64,000 nt of DNA from the NCBI RefSeq assembly GCF_003590335.1, contig NZ_MIET01000046.1, positions 1 to 64,000 of the forward strand, written 5' to 3'. The notes beneath the pieces were generated by a model. The model searched no databases. It saw only the letters and a program-made list of their open reading frames with translations, and had not been told where the DNA came from. This stretch comes from Pseudoalteromonas sp. MSK9-3. GTDB taxonomy: Bacteria; Pseudomonadota; Gammaproteobacteria; Enterobacterales; Alteromonadaceae. The translations under genes and the position numbers were made by a program. Below, one piece after another: positions 1-8,118 of the stretch (positions within the stretch are counted from its first letter, which is position 1; the number at the start of each line of letters is the position of its first letter).

Positions 1-44
1 GTGGAGTGATGAGACTGCTAAAGAGCTTGATGTTGTCGCTTTTC

Positions 45-622
45 GTCTCCCTGAATTTATTTCAGGGTCTAGGTTTTGTGTTGTTTCTTGGCATTAGGGG
101 CTGATTGGCATGGACCCTGACCTGCGTCAGGGAGACGATGGTGTGGGAGTGAAGATTGGGGTTACTTGGCATGGGCCCTGACCTGCGTCAGGGAGACGGT
201 GGTGGGGAAGTAAAGATTGGGGTTAATTGGCATGGGCCCTGACCTTCGTCAGGGAGACGGTGGTGGGAGAGTGAAGATTGGAGTTAGTGATCATGGTTTT
301 GGCTATGGTGTAATGAGACTGCTAAAGAGTGTGATGTTGCTGCTTTTCGTCTCCCTGAATTTATTTCAGGGTCTAGGTTGTGTGTTGCGTCTTGGCATTA
401 GGGGTTAATTAGCATGGACCCTGACCTTCGTCAGGGAGACTGTGGTGGGGGCGAGGTTGGTGTTATTAGTTAGCATGGTTTTGGGTATGGCGTGACGAGG
501 TGGCTAAAGAGTTTGATGTTGCCGCTTTTCGTCTCCCTGAATTTATTTCAGGGTCTAGGTTTTGTATTGCGTCTTGGCGTTAGGGGTTAATTGAGATGGA
601 CCCTGACCTGCGTCAGGGGGAC
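45..622. repeat. Nested tandem array of REP-like hairpins
   Basis: Eight imperfect palindromes share the half-sites GTCTCCCTGA and TCAGGGTC. Three (45-69, 349-373, 531-555) carry an ATTTATT centre, and five in the opposite orientation (113-136, 174-197, 235-258, 417-440, 599-622) carry CCTGCG or CCTTCG. Spacing is exact: the ATTTATT type is always followed 68 bases later by the other type, whole units recur every 182 bases, and two extra 61-base copies sit in the first unit. Sequence between hairpins is also conserved, for example around GCTAAAGAG. This resembles REP/REPIN-type extragenic repeats. I see no coding capacity here; the one open frame (217-408) is a repeat translation. Bases 623-714 hold nothing I recognise. 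Confidence 0.85.
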
Positions 623-714
623 GATGGTGGGGAGTGAAGTTTTAGGGGGGGCAAAAGCCTCTGGCCTATATTGAATAGAAGCAGAGCAGAGGCGTATTGC
701 TAGTTGCTTTGCTG

Positions 715-2265
715 TTATGTGCTTTTAATACCTAATGTTTTTAGCCGTTTAAGAATGATCGGGTTTTGAGTGGTGTTGTAAAGTGTTTGCAGTCTTGCCT
801 TGTTGTATTGGCTGAGTACTAAACCCGAATCAGAGATAGCACGCGTGAACGCGTCCACAATTTGCACATCTGGGCTACTCAATATGGTGGCCACAACTTG
901 ATCGTGATATTGCGCTTTTGACGATAAGACTTTTACGGCATCGCGCTTTACGCCTTTTTGTTGATGGCTTAGTAATTTTGCAATGTGTGGCAGCAGGGCG
1001 GTGCTTTTACTGTTGGCCGACGCTAAAATGGCTGTGCTTAAATGCTGCTCGGACTGTAGCTGCTCTGATAAGTAATGCTCAACGGTGTTGCTTTGCTCTG
1101 GCGTGAATTTAGCCATAGAGCCTAAATTAAGTAGGGCTGTTTTTGCGAGTGGGTTGTTCGGCTTGTCTGCCAGTGCTGCAAGGGCATTGAATGATACGGT
1201 AGACGAAGCTCCAAAGCGGCCAAGCGCAATTAACAGCTTTTGCTTTATGTGTGTGGTGAGCCTGTCTGTTGTTAGTAAGTCGGCAAGCATTTGCTCGGCC
1301 AGTGGGCTTTGTTCTTTTTGTAAGGCGTATATAATGGCGGAACTCAATGATGAATCTTGCTCTATCAATGTAATTAATTCGGTTAAATCATATTCTTGTA
1401 GTAAAAATTCGCCAATGAGCTTGGCAAGAGTTGGGTCTAAAGTTGTTTGTAACTCTGCGATAGCCACATACAACGACGTTTCATCATTTATTGTCTGTGC
1501 TGCTATTTGTTTTTGTTGGCTCGCTAATACGGCGTTTTTATTGGATGAAACGTTGGCAAATGTACGGCCTTGGGTCGTTAGCCTTTGAATATCTACCTTT
1601 TGGATTATGTGATACTGCTGGTCGTTATTATGCCAGATACTGTCAGATGAATAGTTAAGGTGCAGAGGTTGTTGGTTTGTATTGAGCGTTAAGTGCCACT
1701 GCTCAGACGTATCACTTTTCGTTGTTATAGGTTTATTGAGATGCGAGGTGATTTGACGTTGCACTTCGTTATTAATACGTTGATAGGTATATGTCTTTTG
1801 TCCGTGTGCATCGTTAAATGTTAATGGGCTCGCTTCAGAGAAGCTTAATAAGTCCAATATGTTTGGCAATACATTTAGGGTGTGATCTGATGGCAGTGCT
1901 AATAAGTCAACGTGTGAAAATACCCCGTTATTTTCGGTAAATTTGAACGGTAGCTCCTTCACCAAAGTTTGCGGCTTAGCGTTGTTTGAAAACTCAATAT
2001 CAGTGAGTAAACCTTGTTGCTCACCCGTGCCGTTAAAATGCATGTTCCAGTTGAGTGATGAGTGCGTAACGGGTGTACTGTTTTGTGATAAAACGGCCGA
2101 CTCAATGGTGACAGAGTAAGAGCTTGATTGAGACGGCAGTGTAACTTTAGACGGTGATTGTTGTGTGGTTTTTTGGGCAATTGGGCGTGCTGTGTTATTG
2201 CCAGTAAAATAAAAGATACCGATCCCCATACATATAAGTATTAACGCGGTGACTTTTAGCTTCAT
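715..2265 (-). CDS. Membrane-anchored HEAT-repeat protein, LLTP/vitellogenin-N-like
   Basis: Product of 516 residues. Residues 5-20 form one hydrophobic N-terminal segment (signal anchor or signal peptide). Residues 45-245 look beta-rich and residues 262-510 are a series of helical HEAT-like pairs. The beta part has PFKF at 106-109, NGVF at 113-116, LPNILDLLSF at 133-142 and GQKTYTYQ at 155-162. Order and spacing recall the N-sheet barrel of vitellogenin, apolipoprotein B and MTP (PFxF, NG, N-I-L-S-L-L, G-x-Y); the helical part recalls their superhelical domain. The downstream half of an operon-like pair, it starts 58 bases after the secreted-protein gene at 2324-3295. HEAT-like architecture is seen in the sequence. 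The lipid-transfer relationship is my inference from motif order, and a generic HEAT protein is the alternative. Confidence 0.7.
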   Translation of the reverse strand: MKLKVTALILICMGIGIFYFTGNNTARPIAQKTTQQSPSKVTLPSQSSSYSVTIESAVLSQNSTPVTHSSLNWNMHFNGTGEQQGLLTDIEFSNNAKPQTLVKELPFKFTENNGVFSHVDLLALPSDHTLNVLPNILDLLSFSEASPLTFNDAHGQKTYTYQRINNEVQRQITSHLNKPITTKSDTSEQWHLTLNTNQQPLHLNYSSDSIWHNNDQQYHIIQKVDIQRLTTQGRTFANVSSNKNAVLASQQKQIAAQTINDETSLYVAIAELQTTLDPTLAKLIGEFLLQEYDLTELITLIEQDSSLSSAIIYALQKEQSPLAEQMLADLLTTDRLTTHIKQKLLIALGRFGASSTVSFNALAALADKPNNPLAKTALLNLGSMAKFTPEQSNTVEHYLSEQLQSEQHLSTAILASANSKSTALLPHIAKLLSHQQKGVKRDAVKVLSSKAQYHDQVVATILSSPDVQIVDAFTRAISDSGLVLSQYNKARLQTLYNTTQNPIILKRLKTLGIKST

Positions 2266-2323
2266 GATTTATCCTTGTAGTGGTGACTGCGAGAGTCACC
2301 ACAAATTGCTGCTTATATATTGG

Positions 2324-3295
2324 TTATAGGTTGTTCCATTGTGGGCTCGCATATTCATACAACGTAAATTCACGTGTGTAGAGCGGATCCCATTTCATGA
2401 CATCTACGTTAAATTGCAGTAAGCCCCAAAGTTTTTTGCAATAAGCTTGGATTTTTCCATCACCACCGCTTAACTGCGAAGTGACTTTCAGCTCTAAGAA
2501 CCCTTGCTCAACGGTTTGATCGTTGTGTTTTACGCGGCGAATACCGGCTTCAACATATCCTTTGCCTTTTACTTTGAGCAGGCTAAGTTTGCCTTTTACT
2601 CCCGCTTCAGAAATACCATGACCAAATGATGCATATGCGGAACTAGATACCACTCCCCCAACGTAAGGTGCTACTTCGGCATAAATATAATCAGGTCGTC
2701 TTACGCCATCGACCACAAACGGCTCTTCATTGTTATGGCCGCCAATCACGCCCCCCACGGTAAAATCTGCACCCGCTTCAATGCCTGCTCCAAATTTAAC
2801 GCCTAGTTTTAGTAATCCTAGTGGATCAAGCGGAACCTCTACTTTGGGTTTAACTACATCGGGAATTAAATCAAAATAGTATTCTACTGGGTAAGTGACA
2901 GAAGCATTAAGTAAGTCATCACAGTTTGGTTTAAACGCTGCGACGCTGTCTTCACCCACTGTTAAGTTGAAAGTCATGCCTTGCGTACAATCTAACTTAC
3001 TTGGGTTAAAAGAAAATTCCACTGAACCGACTGAAACTTTAAAGTTGCGATTGTGCAGTTTTAGCCAGTTGCCAGCTTGATAAAACCCACTGGTAGCGCC
3101 ATTGCTGGATTCATCAACATACATCCAACCCTGTTGATCTCTGTATTGGTGTGAGCGACCAATGGCATTATTTTTTGTTATAACACGTGCGTTTTGCTCG
3201 ACATATCCCGGATCTTTATACAAATAGGCATTAGCGTTGGGTGCAAATGTCAGCGCTGTCAACGCGGTTGCCAAAATGGCGGATAGTGTTTTCAT
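2324..3295 (-). CDS. Secreted protein of unknown family, Gly-rich beta region
   Basis: Product of 323 residues with a clear signal peptide (residues 1-23, ending ANA). The mature part has three cysteines (103, 125, 286), so at most one disulfide leaving one free Cys. A central and C-terminal region (about 150-275) has alternating hydrophobic/Gly strands such as GVKFGAGIEAGADFTVGGVIGG and AEVAPYVGGVV, and looks like an amphipathic beta sheet. I do not recognise the family. It is first in a two-gene minus-strand unit with the HEAT-repeat protein downstream, so the two products probably work together in the periplasm or outside the cell. Its own promoter should lie in the 513-base AT-rich region upstream. 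Confidence 0.75.
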   Translation of the reverse strand: MKTLSAILATALTALTFAPNANAYLYKDPGYVEQNARVITKNNAIGRSHQYRDQQGWMYVDESSNGATSGFYQAGNWLKLHNRNFKVSVGSVEFSFNPSKLDCTQGMTFNLTVGEDSVAAFKPNCDDLLNASVTYPVEYYFDLIPDVVKPKVEVPLDPLGLLKLGVKFGAGIEAGADFTVGGVIGGHNNEEPFVVDGVRRPDYIYAEVAPYVGGVVSSSAYASFGHGISEAGVKGKLSLLKVKGKGYVEAGIRRVKHNDQTVEQGFLELKVTSQLSGGDGKIQAYCKKLWGLLQFNVDVMKWDPLYTREFTLYEYASPQWNNL

Positions 3296-3808
3296 GATTT
3301 CCTCGTAAAATTATTGTAACGTTATGTGTTGTGTGTTGCGCAACGAGGAGCACCATACCTACTGATATTTACAAAATAATTACAGTTGTACCGGTAATTG
3401 TGTAAAATATATGTAACCACCTTGTTTCGAAAGTAATGTACAGCAAGTTTTATGACAGCGCTATATTTTTGTATTTTTTTTATACGATATAGAGTGTCCC
3501 CAACTGGTGTTGTGATTTTTCATTTAGTCATTTTTTAGTTCAAGTGCATGTTTAATAATGCTTTATTTTTAACTGTGTATACATAGATGTAATGTTGATA
3601 ATGACGAGCTCTAAGCTAAAACTGATGAATTTTTGGGTTGAAATGCTGGTGTGCGAGCTTGGTGAGGTCGTTTTTTATTCAAAAACTACAGTGATTTATG
3701 ATGTAATAGGGACATATTATTATTTGTTGTATGTTGACGATGAATTTTGAGCTAAGGGCATGCATAGGGCATACAGCCCTTAGTATAAGTAAAGGACATA
3801 TTTGACCT
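3296..3808. other. Divergent AT-rich intergenic region with inverted repeat
   Basis: This region separates the minus-strand secreted-protein gene from the plus-strand peptidase gene and should hold both promoters. I see no gene in it. A perfect 8-base inverted repeat, CTAAGGGC at 3752-3759 and GCCCTTAG at 3776-3783 with a 16-base spacer, lies 26 bases before the peptidase start and could be a 5'-UTR hairpin or an operator. Confidence 0.5.
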
Positions 3809-4849
3809 ATGAAGCGCGATAATCCTCGATTGAAATACCGTTTAATCCCCTTGCTGCTCGTTATTTTGGTTTTTATATGGTGGCTAACAGGAGAAGCTGA
3901 ACGTCAGCCCACTGCATTACCGTCACCGCAAGCATCGAATGCTGCGCCGCTGAAAGTCGTTGAGTCGAACGAGCCTACAAGTCATCAAAATAGCGCTGGA
4001 GTTATATCGAGTGAACTAGTGTCAAAAGCGTGTAATCTTGATTGGTTGTTTGCCTATCAAAAACGATCAGCGGCGCAATTAGCCGACGGACTAGGTGATG
4101 ATTTTTCGGTATTTAAAGCACAAATAAACCAGGCTATTAACTTAACCTTGTATCATCAGGGAAAGATAGGTGATCAGTTTGTGGCTAACTTAGTTAATAA
4201 ATTGGGCGCGGTACATAATTACTATTTATCTATGCTCGGGGATGGCGCTGCCCAAGCAATCGATGTCAACATTATTATTCTTGGCGATCGTGCTGCCTAT
4301 GAAGATTCTACCTCGCAATCGGGCTTTGATCCGCGTATGAGCCAAGGGGTTTTTTTTCATGGCAGTAACTCTGCGTTTGTTGAATATAAAGGCGATGAGA
4401 TCACGCTACGTACGGCTATTCATGAAGCCGTACACGCAATTAATTTAAAGTTACTTGGCCGTATACCTCGGTGGCTAAATGAAGGGTTAGCCGAAACATT
4501 TGAACGCATTGCACCAAATCAAGCAGGTAATGGGTTTCATATGCCACATACGGCACTTGCACAGCGACCAATGGAATTGTATTCGGTGATAGGTTCAGAA
4601 ACCCAATGGGGCAGTATTGACACCGGCTACCTCTATTTTAGCGGCTGGGCATGGGTTCATTATTTATTGAATAATAAAGATTCTCATGCCCTACAGCAAT
4701 TGCTTATTCAAGAACAAGTACAGATGTGTAGTATGTTAAATGGCGAACAAATAACGCAAATATTGGAAGAAGCTCACCCGACCATTGAGCAAGACTTTAA
4801 TCAATGGCGAGTGAATAAGGTGGCACAAATTCAAGACACGACGCACTAA
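3809..4849 (+). CDS. Putative gluzincin zinc metallopeptidase, membrane-anchored
   Basis: Product of 346 residues. Residues 11-27 form one hydrophobic N-terminal segment, so the catalytic part is expected on the periplasmic side. The peptidase signature is HEAVH at 205-209 (zinc ligands H205 and H209, general base E206), followed by WLNEGLAE with E225 as probable third ligand. This is the arrangement of DUF1570 and peptidase-MA-like gluzincins. The linker at about 30-75 is Pro/Ser/Ala-rich and low in complexity. It stands alone, with a small secreted protein convergent 22 bases downstream. The substrate is unknown. Confidence 0.7.
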   Translation: MKRDNPRLKYRLIPLLLVILVFIWWLTGEAERQPTALPSPQASNAAPLKVVESNEPTSHQNSAGVISSELVSKACNLDWLFAYQKRSAAQLADGLGDDFSVFKAQINQAINLTLYHQGKIGDQFVANLVNKLGAVHNYYLSMLGDGAAQAIDVNIIILGDRAAYEDSTSQSGFDPRMSQGVFFHGSNSAFVEYKGDEITLRTAIHEAVHAINLKLLGRIPRWLNEGLAETFERIAPNQAGNGFHMPHTALAQRPMELYSVIGSETQWGSIDTGYLYFSGWAWVHYLLNNKDSHALQQLLIQEQVQMCSMLNGEQITQILEEAHPTIEQDFNQWRVNKVAQIQDTTH

Positions 4850-4871
4850 CCCTTGTCGAGCATGTGAGCGC

Positions 4872-5192
4872 TTACAGCTTAGATAACAGTTTTTTCGCAA
4901 CAGGCCGTGTTAAACAGGCGGCCATTGGGGATTTTTCGAACTTAGTATTACTCACCGTAAAACGACTGCCTTGATATTGTTCGTTGGCATAAGACACATT
5001 AACACGGCAGGTTGTATGCTCGGACTGAGTGACGTAGAGCAGTTCAACCTTACCTGCTTTCATAATTAAGTTTTTATATGGATAACCTTCTTGTGTCTCT
5101 ATTCTATCGAGGACTTTTTCAGAGGCAGATACAAGGTTGACTGACAGAGTGCTTGTAAAAACGACCATGCCAATGATTATTAACTTATTCAT
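4872..5192 (-). CDS. Small secreted hypothetical protein
   Basis: Product of 106 residues with a signal peptide (about 1-23, ending VSA) and two cysteines in the mature part (TTCRVN and AACLTRP) that could form one disulfide. I do not recognise the family. It is convergent with the gluzincin gene and divergent from a LysR regulator 107 bases away; the LysR protein could control it, as is common for divergent neighbours, but no operator was identified. Confidence 0.6.
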   Translation of the reverse strand: MNKLIIIGMVVFTSTLSVNLVSASEKVLDRIETQEGYPYKNLIMKAGKVELLYVTQSEHTTCRVNVSYANEQYQGSRFTVSNTKFEKSPMAACLTRPVAKKLLSKL

Positions 5193-5299
5193 AAGGTAAA
5201 CCTTTTGTTGTTAAGTACAGAATAAGTATTGAGCTGATCATGCTTACTGACAAACGATTAAAATTTGTCTATGCTTAAGTTTTTCTAATGTGAAATCAA

Positions 5300-6184
5300 A
5301 TGCAGCTCCCTCCATTAAAAAGCCTATTATATTTTAAGCATGCGGCTGAACTGGGTAGTTTTAAGCTGGCGGCTGAACAATTGTATGTGACGCAAGCGGC
5401 AATTAGTCAGCAGATCCGCAGTTTAGAAACGCATCTTGGGTGTGTGTTGTTTGAGCGCCACACTCGCAAAATATGTTTAACGGCAAAAGGTAAGTTGTTG
5501 CTACCTCACATTCGTAAAGCGTTCGAGTACTTACACCACGGGGTGCAGGTTATTGAAGAAGACCCACAGCCCGCGGGTTTAAACTTATCTGTGCTGCCTT
5601 CTTTTGCAACTTGCTGGTTGTTACCTCGAATAAGCAGTTTTCAACGGCAGCATCCAAATATTAGGGTACGCATTGACCCAAGCGATAGCTTGGTTGATTT
5701 TGATGCGGGTGAAGCTGATTTAGGGATCCGTTTTGGGAAAGGTCACTATCCAGGGTTGCACAGTGAGTTACTGGCAAGCGATGACATGCTTTTGGCTTAT
5801 AAACCTGGCTTGATTGACCCCTCAAAGCCACTTAAAGAACAAATAAAAAGTAACCATTTGATCATGGATATTTGCCCTGATGCTGAACGGGCATGGGGTA
5901 TTTTATTTGATAAGCTTGCTTTAACTGGTGTACATGAGCCGCACTTTTTAGAAATAGATAATGCCGCGTTAGTGATGCAAGCAACGCTTGCTGGGCAAGG
6001 CGTAGGTATGCTGCGTCGGCAGTTAATTCAGCCGCAATTGGCGTTGGGTCAATTAGAGATACACCCTGAGTTTGAGATTGCATGCGACTATCAGTATTAT
6101 TTGGCAGGGCCAGTTGGGCATTTCAATTGGCATAAGGTTAAGCTATTTCGAACTTGGTTATTGGGACAGTTTAATAGCCTTTAA
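5300..6184 (+). CDS. LysR-family transcriptional regulator, GcvA-like
   Basis: Product of 294 residues, normal for the family. The N-terminal winged helix-turn-helix spans about 5-65, with the typical run of AAEQLYVTQAAISQQIRSLE and a FERHTRK wing. The co-inducer domain (about 90-290) has LPSFATCWLLPRISSFQ, typical of the GcvA/AmpR-like branch that often begins PPLKSL. It is divergent from a small secreted-protein gene, a likely target together with itself. The effector is unknown. Confidence 0.88.
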   Translation: MQLPPLKSLLYFKHAAELGSFKLAAEQLYVTQAAISQQIRSLETHLGCVLFERHTRKICLTAKGKLLLPHIRKAFEYLHHGVQVIEEDPQPAGLNLSVLPSFATCWLLPRISSFQRQHPNIRVRIDPSDSLVDFDAGEADLGIRFGKGHYPGLHSELLASDDMLLAYKPGLIDPSKPLKEQIKSNHLIMDICPDAERAWGILFDKLALTGVHEPHFLEIDNAALVMQATLAGQGVGMLRRQLIQPQLALGQLEIHPEFEIACDYQYYLAGPVGHFNWHKVKLFRTWLLGQFNSL

Positions 6185-6195
6185 CCTCAGGAATG

Positions 6196-6228
6196 ATGGG
6201 TAATCGCACTATTCGGTGCTATACCCAT
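6196..6228. terminator. Hairpin between convergent genes
   Basis: ATGGGTA (6196-6202) pairs with TACCCAT (6222-6228), and an inner GCAC/GTGC pair extends the stem. It lies between the ends of the LysR gene and the convergent lipoprotein gene. The T tract is weak, so it is only a candidate bidirectional terminator. Confidence 0.45.
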
Positions 6229-6248
6229 TTATTGTGTAAACAGACTTT

Positions 6249-7130
6249 TTACTCTGGTAAACGGTTGACCTCGATACAGCTATCCATGTCTTTTAGGTCA
6301 CAGCCTTTGTGATAAAAATCACTGCGAGTTTGTTCATTTGAAGCAAGCTTTGCTGCGAGTCTGCATCCTGATATGTCGCCAAGTTCACAGCTTTTTGCGT
6401 AGTAAAGCGCAGCACCGTGTGTGTCTTTAATGCGCTCTAAACCTCGCCAAGCAAAGTTGTAACATGCTTTCGCATTGTTTTCCACGCAGCATTTTTGGTT
6501 CGACGCTTGTAATGACTTTGGAAATTTCTCACTTTCAACCTGACATACGGTTGTTACTTTAGCAGGCATTGGAGGAGGAACTTGCACAAAAAAGTTTTTT
6601 GTCGCCACAACGGTGTCTTGATGTTTAACTTCGATGGTCCACTTACCACTGACTAACTCATTGTTACTTTCAAAGTGCCACATTGCGAAATTATCACGAC
6701 CAAAGTAAAGAGTGTCTTGCCAAGCGCTTTGAGTACTTGCTTGGCCATTGGTTATGATCTCTGGGTGGGTCACAGTGACCATAACAGGTATTTTTTTGAC
6801 GATTTCGCCGGTGGCCGCTTTATCGGCATTATTTATAGCTAATACTTGGTTTGTTGTGTAACTAAAACCAAAAAAGTTCCCAATTTGCGCGGGAATAGCA
6901 AAGCTGCGCTGAAATTGGTAACCAACAAGTTGACCGTTTTTATATTGTGGTACCCCTAAACCTGACTTTTTAGCTTTGGTTTTGGCAACCTTAACATCTA
7001 ACGTTTTTGGCACCAGCTCTTGTTCTACATTGGTTTGTGCATCACTTGAAAGAGTTGGGGGGGTTGCGCAGCCATTTAATAGGACGATGAGTGAAATTAG
7101 GGTAAATGTGAGAGTATTGTGTCGATTCAT
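6249..7130 (-). CDS. Lipoprotein with DUF3859-like domain and Sel1-like repeats
   Basis: Product of 293 residues. The signal peptide ends in the lipobox LNGC, with lipidated Cys at residue 21. Residues about 70-190 resemble DUF3859 (IPAQIGNFFGFSY near the start, VSGKWTIEV and a FFVQVP ending strand), a beta-sandwich family of unknown role. Residues about 210-290 carry three Cys-rich helical pairs (ACYNFAWRGL, KSCELGDISGCRLAA, KGCDLKDMDSC) like Sel1 repeats of beta-lactamase HcpA type with paired cysteines. It is probably a periplasmic protein-binding lipoprotein. Its neighbour upstream on the same strand is a DUF2306 membrane protein, with 97 bases between them. Confidence 0.65.
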   Translation of the reverse strand: MNRHNTLTFTLISLIVLLNGCATPPTLSSDAQTNVEQELVPKTLDVKVAKTKAKKSGLGVPQYKNGQLVGYQFQRSFAIPAQIGNFFGFSYTTNQVLAINNADKAATGEIVKKIPVMVTVTHPEIITNGQASTQSAWQDTLYFGRDNFAMWHFESNNELVSGKWTIEVKHQDTVVATKNFFVQVPPPMPAKVTTVCQVESEKFPKSLQASNQKCCVENNAKACYNFAWRGLERIKDTHGAALYYAKSCELGDISGCRLAAKLASNEQTRSDFYHKGCDLKDMDSCIEVNRLPE

Positions 7131-7227
7131 TTCAGTCTCCTTATGAAATCGCGCGCAGTGTAAATGGCATTACGATGTTTTTCAATACTTTATTACTGTT
7201 GTTTTGGTGTTTAGTGGTTTTTTATAC

Positions 7228-7950
7228 CTAGGATGATGTTGTTTTACATTTAGTGCTTTTAGATGTAGTGGTTGTAGATGCGAATTTGTGGCTTTTTATA
7301 GCAGTTTTTAGTAACCAAAAGGTCATAATAAGCAGTATGAGCGGTTCAGGGAGCTCAATCAAAACGGACTGACTTATCGTCTCTGGTAGTGCCTTAGCGC
7401 CTTGACCAAAGAAAGAGCCAATAGCAAGATATAGTGCAAAACACATACGCCATATATGCCGCGCAAGACGGTGGCCGTGCGTGAGCCCTTTACAAATGAG
7501 TAATCTAATATCACCGATTAACGCAATGGCTGATAGTAGGGCAAAAAAGAAATAAGGTTCGTGAGAAAACCCCTGAAACGTTCCGTTTTCGTGATTAAGT
7601 GCTTGCAAACCAAAGTACATACTCAGACAGACCAAACCACCACTCGATAGCGGGGTATAATAATCAAACTGAGTGCATGTTTTTTCTGGTGTTTTGACGA
7701 CCACATATGCGGTTAACACTAAATGTAACGTGTAGACCCCAGCGATTAGTGTGATCATCATTGGCTTAATGTAGGCAATATAGGCACCGGATAATGCCAT
7801 TATAGCCATCGAGATAACAAAAACTTTTCCTGACAAGCGGTGGTATTTTTGACCTTTTTTTAGTATTAAAGCAAGCAGACCTGCAATGACGGCAATAGAG
7901 CCTGTTATTATGTGTAGTAGCATAAAAGGGGATAGGGTCATGTGTTTCAC
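7228..7950 (-). CDS. DUF2306-like integral membrane protein
   Basis: Product of 240 residues with about seven hydrophobic helices. The N-terminal part (LHIITGSIAVIAGLLAL, followed by GQKYHRLSGKVFV) matches the DUF2306-type pattern, where conserved His residues lie at helix ends. The biochemical role of the family is unknown to me. It is divergent from a membrane-bound AraC regulator (168 bases between starts), which may control it. The Ser/Thr/Lys-rich C-terminal tail is probably cytoplasmic. Confidence 0.65.
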   Translation of the reverse strand: MKHMTLSPFMLLHIITGSIAVIAGLLALILKKGQKYHRLSGKVFVISMAIMALSGAYIAYIKPMMITLIAGVYTLHLVLTAYVVVKTPEKTCTQFDYYTPLSSGGLVCLSMYFGLQALNHENGTFQGFSHEPYFFFALLSAIALIGDIRLLICKGLTHGHRLARHIWRMCFALYLAIGSFFGQGAKALPETISQSVLIELPEPLILLIMTFWLLKTAIKSHKFASTTTTSKSTKCKTTSS

Positions 7951-8118
7951 TTATGGTTGTATATTGAAGTAAACAGGGTATTGCAAGGTAGCGTAGATGT
8001 CGTCCTGCTCAATTGGCAAAGACATTTTATGGTTACCAAAAACAAACTTGACGCAGTTTAACTAATTGAATATTAAACTTATAAAAAATATAAGCTGAAA
8101 AGAACTGAGTGGGGATGT

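Noticed and set aside
217..408. 63-residue open frame in the repeat array
   Set aside because: It translates the tandem hairpin repeats; composition is Gly/Leu/Val-rich with no domain.
45..622. CRISPR array
   Set aside because: Hairpins are imperfect, of two orientations and spaced 61 or 68 or 114 bases by conserved, not variable, sequence; no cas genes.
1085..1588. 167-residue frame opposite the HEAT protein
   Set aside because: It is antisense to a gene with clear signal anchor and repeats and looks like a shadow.
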